A DNA stretch of 64,000 nt from Shewanella mangrovisoli. Lineage in GTDB: Bacteria > Pseudomonadota > Gammaproteobacteria > Enterobacterales > Shewanellaceae. This document shows, one piece after another, positions 42,075-51,997 of this stretch. A model generated the notes under the pieces. The model saw only the letters and a program-made list of their open reading frames with translations, ran no database searches and was not told the DNA's origin. The position numbers and the translations under genes were made by a program. The stretch lies in the NCBI RefSeq assembly GCF_019457635.1, contig NZ_CP080412.1:2294001-2358000 (forward strand). The letters are read 5' to 3'. Within the stretch, counting starts at the first letter, position 1. Each line of letters starts with the position of its first letter.

Positions 42075-45000
42075 GTGTCGTTTAGACTGAAAACAATTTT
42101 AGGGATCGCCTTAATCGAAGGTTTATTACTGTTTTTGCTGGTGTATACCAGCATTAACTACCTTAAGTTGTCTAATCAGTCGCAAATTGAAAAACGGGCC
42201 GAAACCACATTAACGCTGTTCTCTGTGGCGGCGCAGGATGCGGTGATCAGTAACGATCTGGCGACATTACATTCGTTAATTCAAGAGCTGTTAAGCCACA
42301 GCGAAGTCTTGTATGTAACTGTGTCTGATCAGAGCCGCATTTTGGCCTATGGCGGCGCCGATAAATACATTCAGGTTTCGCATCAAGCGGATAAACATCT
42401 GGATCAAGTTAAGGATGGGATCTTCGATCTCGAATATCCCATTGAAGTGAATGGCTATCTGTTTGGCAAAGTGAACATGGGGTTTGAGACCCAGAGCCTT
42501 GAAAATCTGGTTAATACGGTGACACAACAGATCCTCTCAATCGCTGGGGTTGAAATGCTGCTGGTGGCCTTGTTTTCATTGCTGCTTGGGCATTACCTCA
42601 CCGGAAACTTAACTCAGCTAACCAGCGCTTCTAAACGCATTCTCGCGGGCGAGATTGGGGTGAGGGTGCCTGTCAAAGGCAAGGATGAAATCGCCCAGAT
42701 GACCCGCGCCTTTAACAATATGGTCGATAAAGTCGATGCTAGGACTAAGGCATTAGAGGCGGCAAATATCCGTCTCAATACCATTCTTGAGTCGGCGGTC
42801 GATGGCTTTGTGATCATCAATGAATTCGGCATTATTACCGACATCAACCCCGCCGTCAGTCGACTCTTTGGTTATGCCCATAATGAACTGATTGGCCAGA
42901 ATGTTTCGATTTTTATGCCGTTCGACCAAAGGCCATTGCACGATGGCTACATTCAGCAGTACTTCACGACCCATGTTGCCAAAATCATCGGCACCAGCCG
43001 CGAGTTAACGGCGCAACGTAAGGACGGCCAACTATTTCCCATTGCTTTATCCGTGTCGCAAATGAGCATCGATAATCGCGCGATGTTTATCGGTTTAGTC
43101 AAAGACTTATCAGAAGCGAAACGCAAAGAAATCGCCGCAGCGAAAACCGAGTCAGTGCTGCTTGCCACCTTAGCGGCGAGCCAAGATTGCTTAATTACCA
43201 TCGATATGTCGGGCAAAGTCATTGAATTTAACCTCGCGGCCACAAGGTTGTTCGGTTATAGCCGAGAGGAGGCTGTCGGCGCCTTATTGGAGGATTTAAT
43301 TATCCCCGAAGACAAACATCATGGGCACCAACAGGGGATGGCGCGTTATCGGAAAACGGAGAAAGGCCATATTCTCAATAAACGGGTCGAATTACTCGCG
43401 CGCTGCAAGGCGGGAAATCTAATCCCCATTGAGCTTGAGGTGGTGCCGATCCAACTCGGAGATGAAGTGCTGTTTACGGCATTTTTGCGGGATATTTCTG
43501 AGCGCAAAGCCAACGAGCAAAAACTGCAGCAGGCAAAGGAACAAGCCGAGCAGGGCAGTAAGGTGAAGTCACGTTTCTTAGCCACCATGAGCCATGAGAT
43601 CCGCTCACCGCTGAACGCGATTTTAGGCGGGGTGGAATTGTTGCTCGACTCATCCTTAAGCAAAGATCAACGCATTCACGCCAATATCGCGCGGGAAGCG
43701 GGCAGTGCTTTGCTGCATACCATTAACGATATTTTGGACTTTTCGAAGATTGAAGCCGGGCAGATGGTGCTCGAGTCCCATGAGTTTGAGCCAGATAAAC
43801 TGGTCGCTCAAGTGCTGCAAATTCTTGAGCCCAAAGCCTTCGAAAAGGGGTTAGAGCTGGTCAGTTTTGTGAATCGAAATGTGCCAAGAACCGTGGTTGG
43901 CGATCAGCAGCGCTTACGCCAAGTGCTGCATAACCTCGTCGATAATGCGATTAAGTTCACTGCATCCGGCACCATCACAGTGGAAATGTGGATCCCCGAC
44001 AATCACCAAACCGAGGTGCAACTCTATTGCCGTGTCACAGATTCAGGTATTGGTATCTCAGCGGAAGCGCAAAGCAAACTATTCAAAGAATTTAGCCAAG
44101 TACACGATACCCATAACACAAACTACAAGGGTACGGGCCTTGGTTTGGCCATCTGTAGCGAGCTTATCACTATGATGGGCGGCACGATTGAGCTGCAAAG
44201 TGAACTTGGTCAAGGCAGTCGCTTTACTTTTTATGTGTCTTTGCAATTGCTTGAGGGGAATTTCTGCCACAGTCATTATTTCCCCGCCCATTCTCGGGTT
44301 CTGCTCGCTCATCATGATGCAATCTGGCTATCGCTCGTCTCGAAACAATATTCGCAATACGGTGTTGAGACGGTTGAAGTGATGGACTGGCCATCAATAA
44401 AACGGGCGAAAAAAATAAAAGGTCAATTCAACCTGATTTTGCTCGACGAAAGTTTCTTTTTGGATGTGAATGAACAGGATGTCAATCGCTTAAGGCAAGC
44501 GCATTTAACCGCCGATGGTTCTATGGTGGCCTTGGTATCGGGTATGAGCACCGAAATAACCCATTCGCTCGCTACTTTAGGATTAGATCAAGTCGTCAAT
44601 AAGCCCCTAAGCCGCGCCATGCAGTTGGCACTCTTGAGTAAAGATGCGCTGGCGAATGAGTTTGAAGAGGAATATGTGGCCCAAGAGAAATTCCAAGGTC
44701 ATATCCTCCTCGCCGAAGACAGCCCCGCGAACCAAATTATTGCCGGAACCATGCTCACCAAGGCAGGGTTCGATGTCACTTATGCTTGCAATGGGCTTGA
44801 AGCGGTTAAGTTGGTCGCCGAAAAGCCCTTCGACCTCGTCTTGATGGATGTGCGTATGCCCGAGATGGATGGGCTCGAGGCCACGGAAGTCATCCTGCAA
44901 AATCACCCTGAACAAGTTATTTTGGCGATGTCGGCCAATGTGATGAAAGAAGAGATAGAGCATTGCTATCGAGTCGGGATGAAGGACTTTATCGCTAAGC

Positions 45001-45434
45001 CCGTCAAACAAAAGACCTTACTGCATGCCATTCAAAAATGGTTGCCCAATGCCGTTGTCAGCTTACAAAACTCACCGAAACCCGCGGAAAATACAGCGAG
45101 TTTACTCGATGAGCCGCTCCTTGCGGAGCTTGAACATACCTTAGGTAAAGCGAGTCTATCGAACATGATGGCGATCTTCTGCGATGAATTGGCGCAGCGG
45201 CTTAATCAGTTGAGCGAACTCGAATCGACGCAAGTGGACGAGATTGAAGATCAAGCGCACACTCTAAAAAGCAGTTCAGGCAGTTTTGGGGCGACGGCGC
45301 TGTTCTTATTAGCTCAGAAATTAGAAGCCTGTGCCCGTCAGCAACAGCTCGGTGCCATTCCCGAGCTGATGGCACAGATTGATGTCCTCGGAAAACAGAC
45401 TCACAGCCTATTAACGGAACGATTTATTCAATAG
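42075..45434 (+). CDS. Hybrid sensor histidine kinase (HAMP-PAS-PAS-HK-pseudoREC-REC-HPt), SypF-like
   Basis: 1119 residues. Two membrane helices (8-28, 153-175) enclose a ~125-residue periplasmic region; then HAMP (to ~228), two PAS domains (~235-345 and ~360-478), HisKA with His507 in SHEIRSPLNAI, and HATPase with DNAIKFT and KGTGLGLAIC. A first receiver-like region (~750-865) lacks the N-terminal acidic pair (VLLAHHDAI) and seems inactive. A second receiver has EDSPANQ, Asp925 in MDVRMPEMDG and a conserved Lys. The C-terminal HPt has His1062 (AHTLKSSSGSFGA). It starts at GTG behind GGGGAGAA. It should feed phosphate to the sigma-54 regulator and perhaps to the receiver-PP2C protein. Confidence 0.9.
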   Translation: MSFRLKTILGIALIEGLLLFLLVYTSINYLKLSNQSQIEKRAETTLTLFSVAAQDAVISNDLATLHSLIQELLSHSEVLYVTVSDQSRILAYGGADKYIQVSHQADKHLDQVKDGIFDLEYPIEVNGYLFGKVNMGFETQSLENLVNTVTQQILSIAGVEMLLVALFSLLLGHYLTGNLTQLTSASKRILAGEIGVRVPVKGKDEIAQMTRAFNNMVDKVDARTKALEAANIRLNTILESAVDGFVIINEFGIITDINPAVSRLFGYAHNELIGQNVSIFMPFDQRPLHDGYIQQYFTTHVAKIIGTSRELTAQRKDGQLFPIALSVSQMSIDNRAMFIGLVKDLSEAKRKEIAAAKTESVLLATLAASQDCLITIDMSGKVIEFNLAATRLFGYSREEAVGALLEDLIIPEDKHHGHQQGMARYRKTEKGHILNKRVELLARCKAGNLIPIELEVVPIQLGDEVLFTAFLRDISERKANEQKLQQAKEQAEQGSKVKSRFLATMSHEIRSPLNAILGGVELLLDSSLSKDQRIHANIAREAGSALLHTINDILDFSKIEAGQMVLESHEFEPDKLVAQVLQILEPKAFEKGLELVSFVNRNVPRTVVGDQQRLRQVLHNLVDNAIKFTASGTITVEMWIPDNHQTEVQLYCRVTDSGIGISAEAQSKLFKEFSQVHDTHNTNYKGTGLGLAICSELITMMGGTIELQSELGQGSRFTFYVSLQLLEGNFCHSHYFPAHSRVLLAHHDAIWLSLVSKQYSQYGVETVEVMDWPSIKRAKKIKGQFNLILLDESFFLDVNEQDVNRLRQAHLTADGSMVALVSGMSTEITHSLATLGLDQVVNKPLSRAMQLALLSKDALANEFEEEYVAQEKFQGHILLAEDSPANQIIAGTMLTKAGFDVTYACNGLEAVKLVAEKPFDLVLMDVRMPEMDGLEATEVILQNHPEQVILAMSANVMKEEIEHCYRVGMKDFIAKPVKQKTLLHAIQKWLPNAVVSLQNSPKPAENTASLLDEPLLAELEHTLGKASLSNMMAIFCDELAQRLNQLSELESTQVDEIEDQAHTLKSSSGSFGATALFLLAQKLEACARQQQLGAIPELMAQIDVLGKQTHSLLTERFIQ

Positions 45435-45442
45435 GGATAGCT

Positions 45443-46921
45443 ATGAATTATTCAGCATTATTGGTTGAAGACAGTATGTCACTCGGTGCGCTCTATACGG
45501 AGTATTTACGCGCGGAGGACATTAACGTAACCCATGTGCATTACGGCGCGGATGCCCTAAAGGAATTATCGAACTGGCAGCCAGATCTGTTAATTCTCGA
45601 TATTAAGCTGCCGGATATGTCGGGGCTCGACATCCTTAAGCAAGTGCAGCAGAGTCATCCCCATATCAGCACCATTATGATCACTGCCCACGGCAGCATC
45701 GATATTGCCATCGATGCGATGCGCTCAGGGGCGTTCGACTTTTTAGTTAAACCCTTCGATGCCAAGCGACTAGCGATAACGGTGCGTAATGCCCTTAAAC
45801 AAAAGCAATTACTCGAGCTTGTGACTCAGTATGAAAACAGCTTACCAAAAGGGCATTACCAAGGGTTTATCGGCGATTCGCTGGCAATGCAGAGTGTGTA
45901 CAAAACCATTGATTGTGTCGCCAACAGTAAGGCATCGGTTTTTATTATGGGGGAGAGTGGTACGGGTAAAGAAGTCTGCGCCCAGGCCATTCACCAAGTC
46001 GGTAATCGCGCCGACAAACCCTTTATCGCCTTAAACTGCGCATCAATCCCGAAAGAACTGATTGAAAGCGAAATTTTTGGCCACTGCAAAGGGGCATTCA
46101 CTGGCGCCCATAACAATCGTGATGGCGCCGCGACCCGAGCCGACGGCGGCACCTTGTTCCTCGACGAAATCTGCGAAATGGATTTAGAACTGCAGAGCAA
46201 ATTACTGCGGTTTATCCAAACGGGGACCTTTCAACGGGTGGGCGGCTCTAAAGAAGAGCATGTGGATATTCGTTTTATCAGTGCCACCAATCGTGAGCCC
46301 TGGGAAGAAGTCAAACTTGGGCATTTCCGTGAGGATTTGTTTTATCGCCTGCATGTTATTCCTATCGAACTGCCGCCCCTGCGCGCACGGGGAAATGATG
46401 TGCTCTTGCTGGCCAAACAATTATTAAAAACCTACAGCAAAGAAGAAGGTAAAAAGTTTATCGACTTTAATCCTCAGGCTGCAGCCATGTTGCAAGCCTA
46501 TGATTGGCCTGGAAATGTAAGGCAACTACAGAACGTGATCCGTCAGATTGTGGTACTCAATGACGCAAGCCATGTCGAGCCAAGTATGTTCTCCGCACCG
46601 CTAAGGCCGCTAGCACAGCTTCAAACAAAAGTTCAGCTGCAGACTAAGATGCAGGTCGAAACGACAAAACTGGACATTGATACACCCGTTAAAGTCGCGA
46701 GCCGCGAATTATTGTCAGAGTCCACGCAAGAGGCGCATTCACATACTGCTGAGCAACAGCGGATCCAACCGCTTTGGTTAACCGAGAAGCAAACGATAGA
46801 AGGAGCGATTGCCCTGTGTGATGGTAATGTTCCTAAAGCGGCCGCACTGCTGGACATTAGCCCATCGACCATTTATCGCAAACGCATGACATGGGAAGAA
46901 CAAGCGGAACGTTCAAGCTAA
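45443..46921 (+). CDS. Sigma-54-dependent response regulator (LuxO/SypG-like)
   Basis: 492 residues. Receiver domain with EDS and Asp53 (ILDIKLPDMSG). AAA+ domain with Walker A GESGTGKE (170-177), the sigma-54 contact loop GAFTGA (217-222) and Walker B GGTLFLDEI (235-243). A Gln/Thr-rich linker (~385-430) leads to a Fis-type helix-turn-helix ending in CDGNVPKAAALLDISPSTIYRK. That recognition segment resembles those recalled for LuxO and SypG, which fits the TTGCA/TGCAA palindromes found upstream of the locus's promoters. It lies eight bases after the sensor gene and would activate the polysaccharide units together with its own. Confidence 0.92.
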   Translation: MNYSALLVEDSMSLGALYTEYLRAEDINVTHVHYGADALKELSNWQPDLLILDIKLPDMSGLDILKQVQQSHPHISTIMITAHGSIDIAIDAMRSGAFDFLVKPFDAKRLAITVRNALKQKQLLELVTQYENSLPKGHYQGFIGDSLAMQSVYKTIDCVANSKASVFIMGESGTGKEVCAQAIHQVGNRADKPFIALNCASIPKELIESEIFGHCKGAFTGAHNNRDGAATRADGGTLFLDEICEMDLELQSKLLRFIQTGTFQRVGGSKEEHVDIRFISATNREPWEEVKLGHFREDLFYRLHVIPIELPPLRARGNDVLLLAKQLLKTYSKEEGKKFIDFNPQAAAMLQAYDWPGNVRQLQNVIRQIVVLNDASHVEPSMFSAPLRPLAQLQTKVQLQTKMQVETTKLDIDTPVKVASRELLSESTQEAHSHTAEQQRIQPLWLTEKQTIEGAIALCDGNVPKAAALLDISPSTIYRKRMTWEEQAERSS

Positions 46922-47152
46922 TAAATCGCTGTATTTGAGCCGCTGACACTTGCGTTAAGACAGAGCTTCAACAGATAGCTAAACAATGAGCTTTCGCATT
47001 GAACGTCAACAGTGTTTGCGGTTAGGTGTTTATCCTCTTTTGTAGCGCAACCTAGACTCCACTAACCTAGGCTGCGTTAAATCTCAAGTGTGCTAACGTT
47101 CAGTGGTTCGCTTTAACTCACAATCGCCCCACTGGATACATCTATTCTCTAA

Positions 47153-48784
47153 TCAATAACTGCGCTTGGTTTTGAAGAAGGCAAGTAGCTGTTTTTGTTT
47201 ACCCGCTTCAGATAACACATCATGGCAAGCCTTACTGGCGTTGCCGACTCCCACCACGTTTTGATCGACCATTTCAACCGTCGATGAGATATTTCTGGAA
47301 ATGTCTTCGGTCACGCTGGATTGTTCGCTCGAGGCAGTGGCAACCACGGTATTAACATTAGAAATCGCATTGACGGACGCCGAAATACCTTGGAAAGCAC
47401 TACGCACTTTTTCCGATACCATTTGTGACTCATCCAATAAACTGGTATTGGCCTTCATATAATGGTCGGCCTTTTCCGCCTGAGACTGTAATTTTGAAAT
47501 AATTTCTTGAATATCAATTGTGGATTGCTGGGTTTTAGCCGCAAGAGAGCGAACCTCATCGGCAACAACGGCAAAACCGCGACCCGCTTCTCCAGCCCTT
47601 GCCGCTTCAATCGCCGCATTAAGTGCCAGTAGGTTGGTTTGTTCGGAAATACTGGTAATCACATCAATAACCGAGCCAATTTCGATGGAATAATCTTTCA
47701 ACTGATTGACTATGGTGCCTGAATCTCGGATCGCCGCACCAATTTTGACTGAAATATTATCGGACTCGCCGAGGGATTTATTGCCTTCAGAGACATTGCC
47801 CATCGCCTCACTGGCACTGGTTTCCGCTTCAGTCGCATTTTTACTCACTTCGAGTGCCGTACTGGACATTTCATTGAGCGCCGTCGCGATTTGTTCTACC
47901 TGCACCAACATTTGCTGGGAATTATGCTCAACCTGATTCATGGTGGAGGCGAGTATTTCGGCCGAAATCGCGGTATTATCGGCAACGGTAATTAATTGCT
48001 CGGTCATTTCAGAGATTTTATCGGCTGTCTCATTACAGCCCTGGGCCAAAACACCCAATTCATTATTGCCAATATCGGCAATGCGATCCGAAAGATCGCC
48101 ATTAGCCAATTTCGCCATAAAACTCTGCACGGTTTTAATCGATGTAATAATAAATTTTGAGATAGCCGTCGACGTCACTAACACCAGCAATGACACTATG
48201 ACCAAAATGAATAACATTATTTTGATCGATTCATCGTAAATCACATCGCCATAGTTGCTTGCGTCCTGCGCGCCTTTGTAATTCAGGTCTGATAATTTCA
48301 GCAATAAATCCGAGTATTCGTTATACGCGTCGAGTGATTCCGTCAGCAGCAATTGCTTCGCATCTTCGTTTTTATTTGCCCGTGACAGTATAAGCAGCTT
48401 CTGGTGAACGACCAGATATTCCTTATATAAGCGCTGAAAATCATTGAAGATATTTCGTTCTTCATTGCCGCTGATCAGTTGCTCGTAAGTGCGGATAGAG
48501 TCATCGATTTGCGTTTTGGTTTTCTCCAGTTCTCGCTCGGTATCTCGCATCTGTCCTTCATCCAGCGAGAGAATATGCCGGGATTCTAATACCCTAAGAT
48601 CTGCGGTTTGACCGTTGAGTCGCTCGATGACACGCACGGCTGGCAACCAGTCATTGGATATGACGGTGGACTGGTCATTGATGACTTGCATTTTGCTCAT
48701 TGCCATCATGGTTAACCCTAGAATTGCAATAATTGGAATCGCAAAAGCGCCAAGTAATAGGTGACTGATCTTTAGATTACGCAT
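47153..48784 (-). CDS. Methyl-accepting chemotaxis protein
   Basis: 543 residues. Two membrane helices (~8-28 and ~185-210) enclose a four-helix-bundle type sensor (4HB_MCP), followed by HAMP and a cytoplasmic signalling domain with the hairpin tip [41 protein letters not shown]. It should sense a small ligand and control CheA. The C-terminus ends KTKRSY with no NWETF-type CheR/CheB tether. The ATG at 48784 behind GGGG is preferred to an upstream TTG. It is transcribed alone. Confidence 0.9.
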   Translation of the reverse strand: MRNLKISHLLLGAFAIPIIAILGLTMMAMSKMQVINDQSTVISNDWLPAVRVIERLNGQTADLRVLESRHILSLDEGQMRDTERELEKTKTQIDDSIRTYEQLISGNEERNIFNDFQRLYKEYLVVHQKLLILSRANKNEDAKQLLLTESLDAYNEYSDLLLKLSDLNYKGAQDASNYGDVIYDESIKIMLFILVIVSLLVLVTSTAISKFIITSIKTVQSFMAKLANGDLSDRIADIGNNELGVLAQGCNETADKISEMTEQLITVADNTAISAEILASTMNQVEHNSQQMLVQVEQIATALNEMSSTALEVSKNATEAETSASEAMGNVSEGNKSLGESDNISVKIGAAIRDSGTIVNQLKDYSIEIGSVIDVITSISEQTNLLALNAAIEAARAGEAGRGFAVVADEVRSLAAKTQQSTIDIQEIISKLQSQAEKADHYMKANTSLLDESQMVSEKVRSAFQGISASVNAISNVNTVVATASSEQSSVTEDISRNISSTVEMVDQNVVGVGNASKACHDVLSEAGKQKQLLAFFKTKRSY

Positions 48785-49216
48785 GTAAACCCCAGCAATG
48801 ATGATTCTGTTCAAATGTGTTTATCCGACGCCTGAAGCTGGCTTATTCCCTCCATAAATATATAAGCCAGACATTCAACTTTCGCTATGCCAACGGATAA
48901 TTAATCGCTGAATTAACAGTAGTTATTTGCTGGGTTTTAACGGAGGTAACCTTGGCTAATACATGATTTAAAGTAACAGCGATAAATGTGGGGCAGTGCC
49001 AAAGCACACTAGCGCTTTAAGTAGCAGGAAAAATTGGTGCTCACCTAACTGTGTGCCTTCTTACGCAAGGTGATTGTAGAGTTTTTTTCGCAAATGAAAC
49101 GAATTGCAGAATGATTATCTCACTTAAATAAAGCAATAAACTATGCCAATCAGTTGAGTCACCCGTCTGTGGTTCGTAATCACACGGCACAGACCCATGA
49201 GCTAATGGGAGTAATT
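48785..49216. other. 432-base divergent intergenic region
   Basis: This should contain the promoter of the chemotaxis receptor and that of the SnoaL-like gene. I looked for a sigma-28 promoter before the receptor and found only weak candidates. No gene or RNA recognised. Confidence 0.35.
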
Positions 49217-49699
49217 ATGTCAAATCATATCGATAGTCAGCGTATTCAGGCGTTATTAGATCGCGAAGAGATCCGTGCGCTGCGCCAGCACTACAGTAAC
49301 CTGCTCGACGGTAACAATGCCGAGCGTATGGGCGAAGTCTTTACCGAAGATGCTGAAGTGGTGGTTACCGTTGGGTCAATGCAGGGGTTGCCTGCAATCA
49401 AACACAGCCTTGCCGCGGCCTACCAAGAGTTTGATAGTCAGCAACGCGGCCACTTTCCATTTATGCATGCGATAACCAATCACATGATCACGCTGACAAG
49501 CGATAACACAGCTACGGGTAGTTGTTACTTACTCGATTTTGTTACAGACCGGCCAAGCGCCCAGCATCCATTTTTGTTGGTAGGGCGATATATTGATGAA
49601 TATCAGCGTGTAAATGGTGAGTGGCGTATTGCTAAAACGATATTAGATGTCATTTGGCCGCACGCAGAAAGCGATGTAAAAACCAATAAAGACCGATAG
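49217..49699 (+). CDS. SnoaL-like (NTF2-fold) protein
   Basis: 160 residues. The pattern LDREEIRALRQHYSNLLDG, ERMGEVFTEDAEVVV, then FPFMHAITNHMITL and YIDEYQRVNGEWRIAKTIL is typical of the SnoaL_4/NTF2-like fold, a cone-shaped barrel used for small-molecule isomerases, hydrolases or dehydratases. Start chosen at 49217 because GGGAG precedes it. It forms a two-gene unit with the luciferase-like oxidoreductase eight bases downstream. Substrate unknown. Confidence 0.75.
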   Translation: MSNHIDSQRIQALLDREEIRALRQHYSNLLDGNNAERMGEVFTEDAEVVVTVGSMQGLPAIKHSLAAAYQEFDSQQRGHFPFMHAITNHMITLTSDNTATGSCYLLDFVTDRPSAQHPFLLVGRYIDEYQRVNGEWRIAKTILDVIWPHAESDVKTNKDR

Positions 49700-49707
49700 G
49701 AGGCGGC

Positions 49708-50661
49708 ATGTACGCTAAATTAGATGAAGCGCCTCGCAGTTTTACCCGGGTATTTTCGCCACAGCGGCTAACCATAGGTTTATTAACGCCACTTGAGGCG
49801 TATCCTGACTCACCCTTTCCAACATTGGTAGAACATCAGCGTTTGGCACAACTGGCTGAAGAGGCGGGCATCTCCAGTATTTGGCTAAGAGACGTACCGT
49901 TTTACGACCCCAACTTTGGTGATGCCGCGCAAATGCTCGACCCCATGGTATATGCAGGATTTCTAGCGGCAGTGACCAAAGAAATTACCCTAGGTACCGC
50001 TGGTATTGTACTTCCGCTGCGTGAACCTATAGCGGTCGCAAAACAAGCCGCTTCACTAGATTTGCTTAGCCATCAGCGGTTTGTACTCGGTCTATCAACG
50101 GGGGATCGCCCGGTAGAATATCCCGCCTTTGGTGTTGACTATGATGCCCGTGGCGAGCTGTATCGTGAAGCAGTTGAATATATTCGTTATCTGCAGCAGC
50201 AATCCTTTCCTCGAGTGCAAACGACCCATTATGGCCAACTGAGTGGCAAGCTCGATTTATATCCTAAAATGACTCAGCGGTTGCCGATGATGGCAGTAGG
50301 GCGCTCGAGGCAGCCCATTGAATGGTTAGCCAAAAATGTGGATGCGTGGCTCTGGTCGGTCGATGATGATAACGCCATTACAGATATTATTGCGTCGCTG
50401 CAACAGGCTGCGGGTGAGTTGCCTGCGCCCGCTTATGGTTACTCGACCTTTTTTGATTTGGACAAGAATCCAAATGCACCATATCAGCGTTTTTATAATG
50501 TGGTGAGTATTGGCCGTAATGCACTCATCGAGAGGTTACGACGTCATCAAGCCTTGGGCGTTCAACATGTAGCACTTAACCTAAAACCCTCATCGCGCCC
50601 AGCCACTGAAGTGATTGATGAGCTTGGGAGTTATGTCATTCCAGCGCTGGAAATGCGTTAA
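49708..50661 (+). CDS. Luciferase-like (LLM class) flavin-dependent oxidoreductase
   Basis: 317 residues with a TIM-barrel bacterial-luciferase fold: GLLTPLEAYPDSPFP, LAQLAEEAGISSIWLRDVPFYDP, LGTAGIVLPLREPIAVAKQAASLDLLS and RFVLGLSTGDRPVEYPAFG. It would use reduced FMN or F420; gammaproteobacteria favour FMN. A strong AGGAGG lies before the ATG. It is co-transcribed with the SnoaL-like gene, and the LysR regulator 243 bases downstream may control the pair. Confidence 0.85.
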   Translation: MYAKLDEAPRSFTRVFSPQRLTIGLLTPLEAYPDSPFPTLVEHQRLAQLAEEAGISSIWLRDVPFYDPNFGDAAQMLDPMVYAGFLAAVTKEITLGTAGIVLPLREPIAVAKQAASLDLLSHQRFVLGLSTGDRPVEYPAFGVDYDARGELYREAVEYIRYLQQQSFPRVQTTHYGQLSGKLDLYPKMTQRLPMMAVGRSRQPIEWLAKNVDAWLWSVDDDNAITDIIASLQQAAGELPAPAYGYSTFFDLDKNPNAPYQRFYNVVSIGRNALIERLRRHQALGVQHVALNLKPSSRPATEVIDELGSYVIPALEMR

Positions 50662-50904
50662 GGAAAGGGGGTAGGTCTGGGGCAATGGGTTTGCGAAATC
50701 TTATGCCTACATGATTTGGCATTACATCATAGACGGTAGCGCCCATGCTCTTAAGTGGACTTAGTGACAGTTCGGCCTAGTTAAGTTACTCAATATGAAT
50801 AAGAATGTAATCTTAGGTCAGCGAGGAAACTCATTCTACAATAAACGCTAGCCACTCCGGTAAACTCAAATGACCAAACTGATGACCCAGCAATAAGGCT
50901 TCTC

Positions 50905-51816
50905 ATGCGAAAAAATGACCATATGGGCGGTATCAATGCGTTTGTGATGACAGCGCAACATGGCAGTTTTACCGCTGCGGCAGAACGCTTGGGACTGACA
51001 AAATCCGCAGTAGGTAAAAGTGTAGCGCGCTTGGAAGAACGGCTAGGGTTAAGCTTGTTTCAACGTTCGACGCGGCGTTTAAGTTTGACTCCTGATGGGG
51101 AACGTTATCTTGAAAGCTGTTTGAATGCATTGGAAATTCTTGAACAAGCCGAAGCAGAACTCACCTCCCACATTAGCCGTCCTTCTGGCCGATTACGTAT
51201 TGATTTACCCGCAGCTTATGGCCGCAAGCGTATCTTGCCTTTGCTATTGGAGATGACGCAGCAGTTCCCTGAGTTGAGCTTAACTGTGACATTCAGCGAG
51301 CGCTTTGTCGATTTGATTGAAGAGGGGATCGATCTCGTGGTACGTATCGGCGAGTTGGCAGACAGTAGCGGCTTAATTGCGCGGCGATTAACCTCACAAA
51401 AGTTAGTGATCTGCGCGTCGCCCAATTATCTAAAGCGCGTTGGTGCACCGCAAAAACTAGAAGATTTACAACAACATCAATGTATTGTTGGCTTTCGCCG
51501 TGGGCAACCCATCTCTTGGCTACTGAAACAACTGACTGGCGAAGTGGCTCGATACACGCCGCCACCGACCCATGAATTATCCGATGGCGATGCTATGCTA
51601 TCGGCAGTGCTTGCTGGCTGTGGTTTATCGCAATTACCCTTGTGGTTGGTGGGAGAAGAACTGTGCCAAGGAAATCTTTGTGAGGTGCTCGAGGGACATT
51701 CTGGTGGAGAAATGCCAATCCATGCTTTATGGCCTAAAAATCGCCAAATGTTGCCCAAGATACGGCATGTTGTCGATATGCTGATCGATGCGAGTCAACG
51801 TGGGGTGCTTGATTAA
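50905..51816 (+). CDS. LysR-family transcriptional regulator
   Basis: 303 residues, standard length. The N-terminal winged helix contains MTAQHGSFTAAAERLGLTKSAVGKSVARLEERLGLSLFQRSTRRLSLT; the C-terminal periplasmic-binding-like effector domain includes GRLRIDLPAAYGRKRILPLL and DLVVRIGELADSSGLIARRL. It belongs to the CrgA/DmlR-like branch by appearance. The likely target is the adjacent flavin oxidoreductase unit or an unlinked gene. Confidence 0.9.
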   Translation: MRKNDHMGGINAFVMTAQHGSFTAAAERLGLTKSAVGKSVARLEERLGLSLFQRSTRRLSLTPDGERYLESCLNALEILEQAEAELTSHISRPSGRLRIDLPAAYGRKRILPLLLEMTQQFPELSLTVTFSERFVDLIEEGIDLVVRIGELADSSGLIARRLTSQKLVICASPNYLKRVGAPQKLEDLQQHQCIVGFRRGQPISWLLKQLTGEVARYTPPPTHELSDGDAMLSAVLAGCGLSQLPLWLVGEELCQGNLCEVLEGHSGGEMPIHALWPKNRQMLPKIRHVVDMLIDASQRGVLD

Positions 51817-51936
51817 CGTTGAACGCCAGTCGCTTAATACCAGTCATTTTAATAGCGTGGTTAAATAGGCTGTGACCGTTTGAGAGCTAAGCTGAGATCC
51901 AAGTTGATAGCAATAAGTAGGATGCTTTACAGAAAA

Positions 51937-51973
51937 TAAAAGCTCTATCCTGTGTTTAAGATCGAGCTTTTAA
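51937..51973. terminator. Bidirectional hairpin between the LysR and efflux channel genes
   Basis: TAAAAGCTC and GAGCTTTTA pair with an inner ATC/GAT extension around a short loop. It has A-rich and T-rich flanks and lies between convergent genes. Confidence 0.65.
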
Positions 51974-51997
51974 TTATGTTAGTTAACAGACAATCCG

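Noticed and set aside
47044..47076. Hairpin CGCAACCTAG/CTAGGCTGCG after the sigma-54 regulator gene
   Set aside because: One mismatch, an 11-base loop and no T tract, so I do not call it a terminator.
48785..48960. Sigma-28 (FliA) promoter for the chemotaxis receptor
   Set aside because: Only partial matches (TAAG...CGGATAA, wrong spacing) were found, not enough to call.
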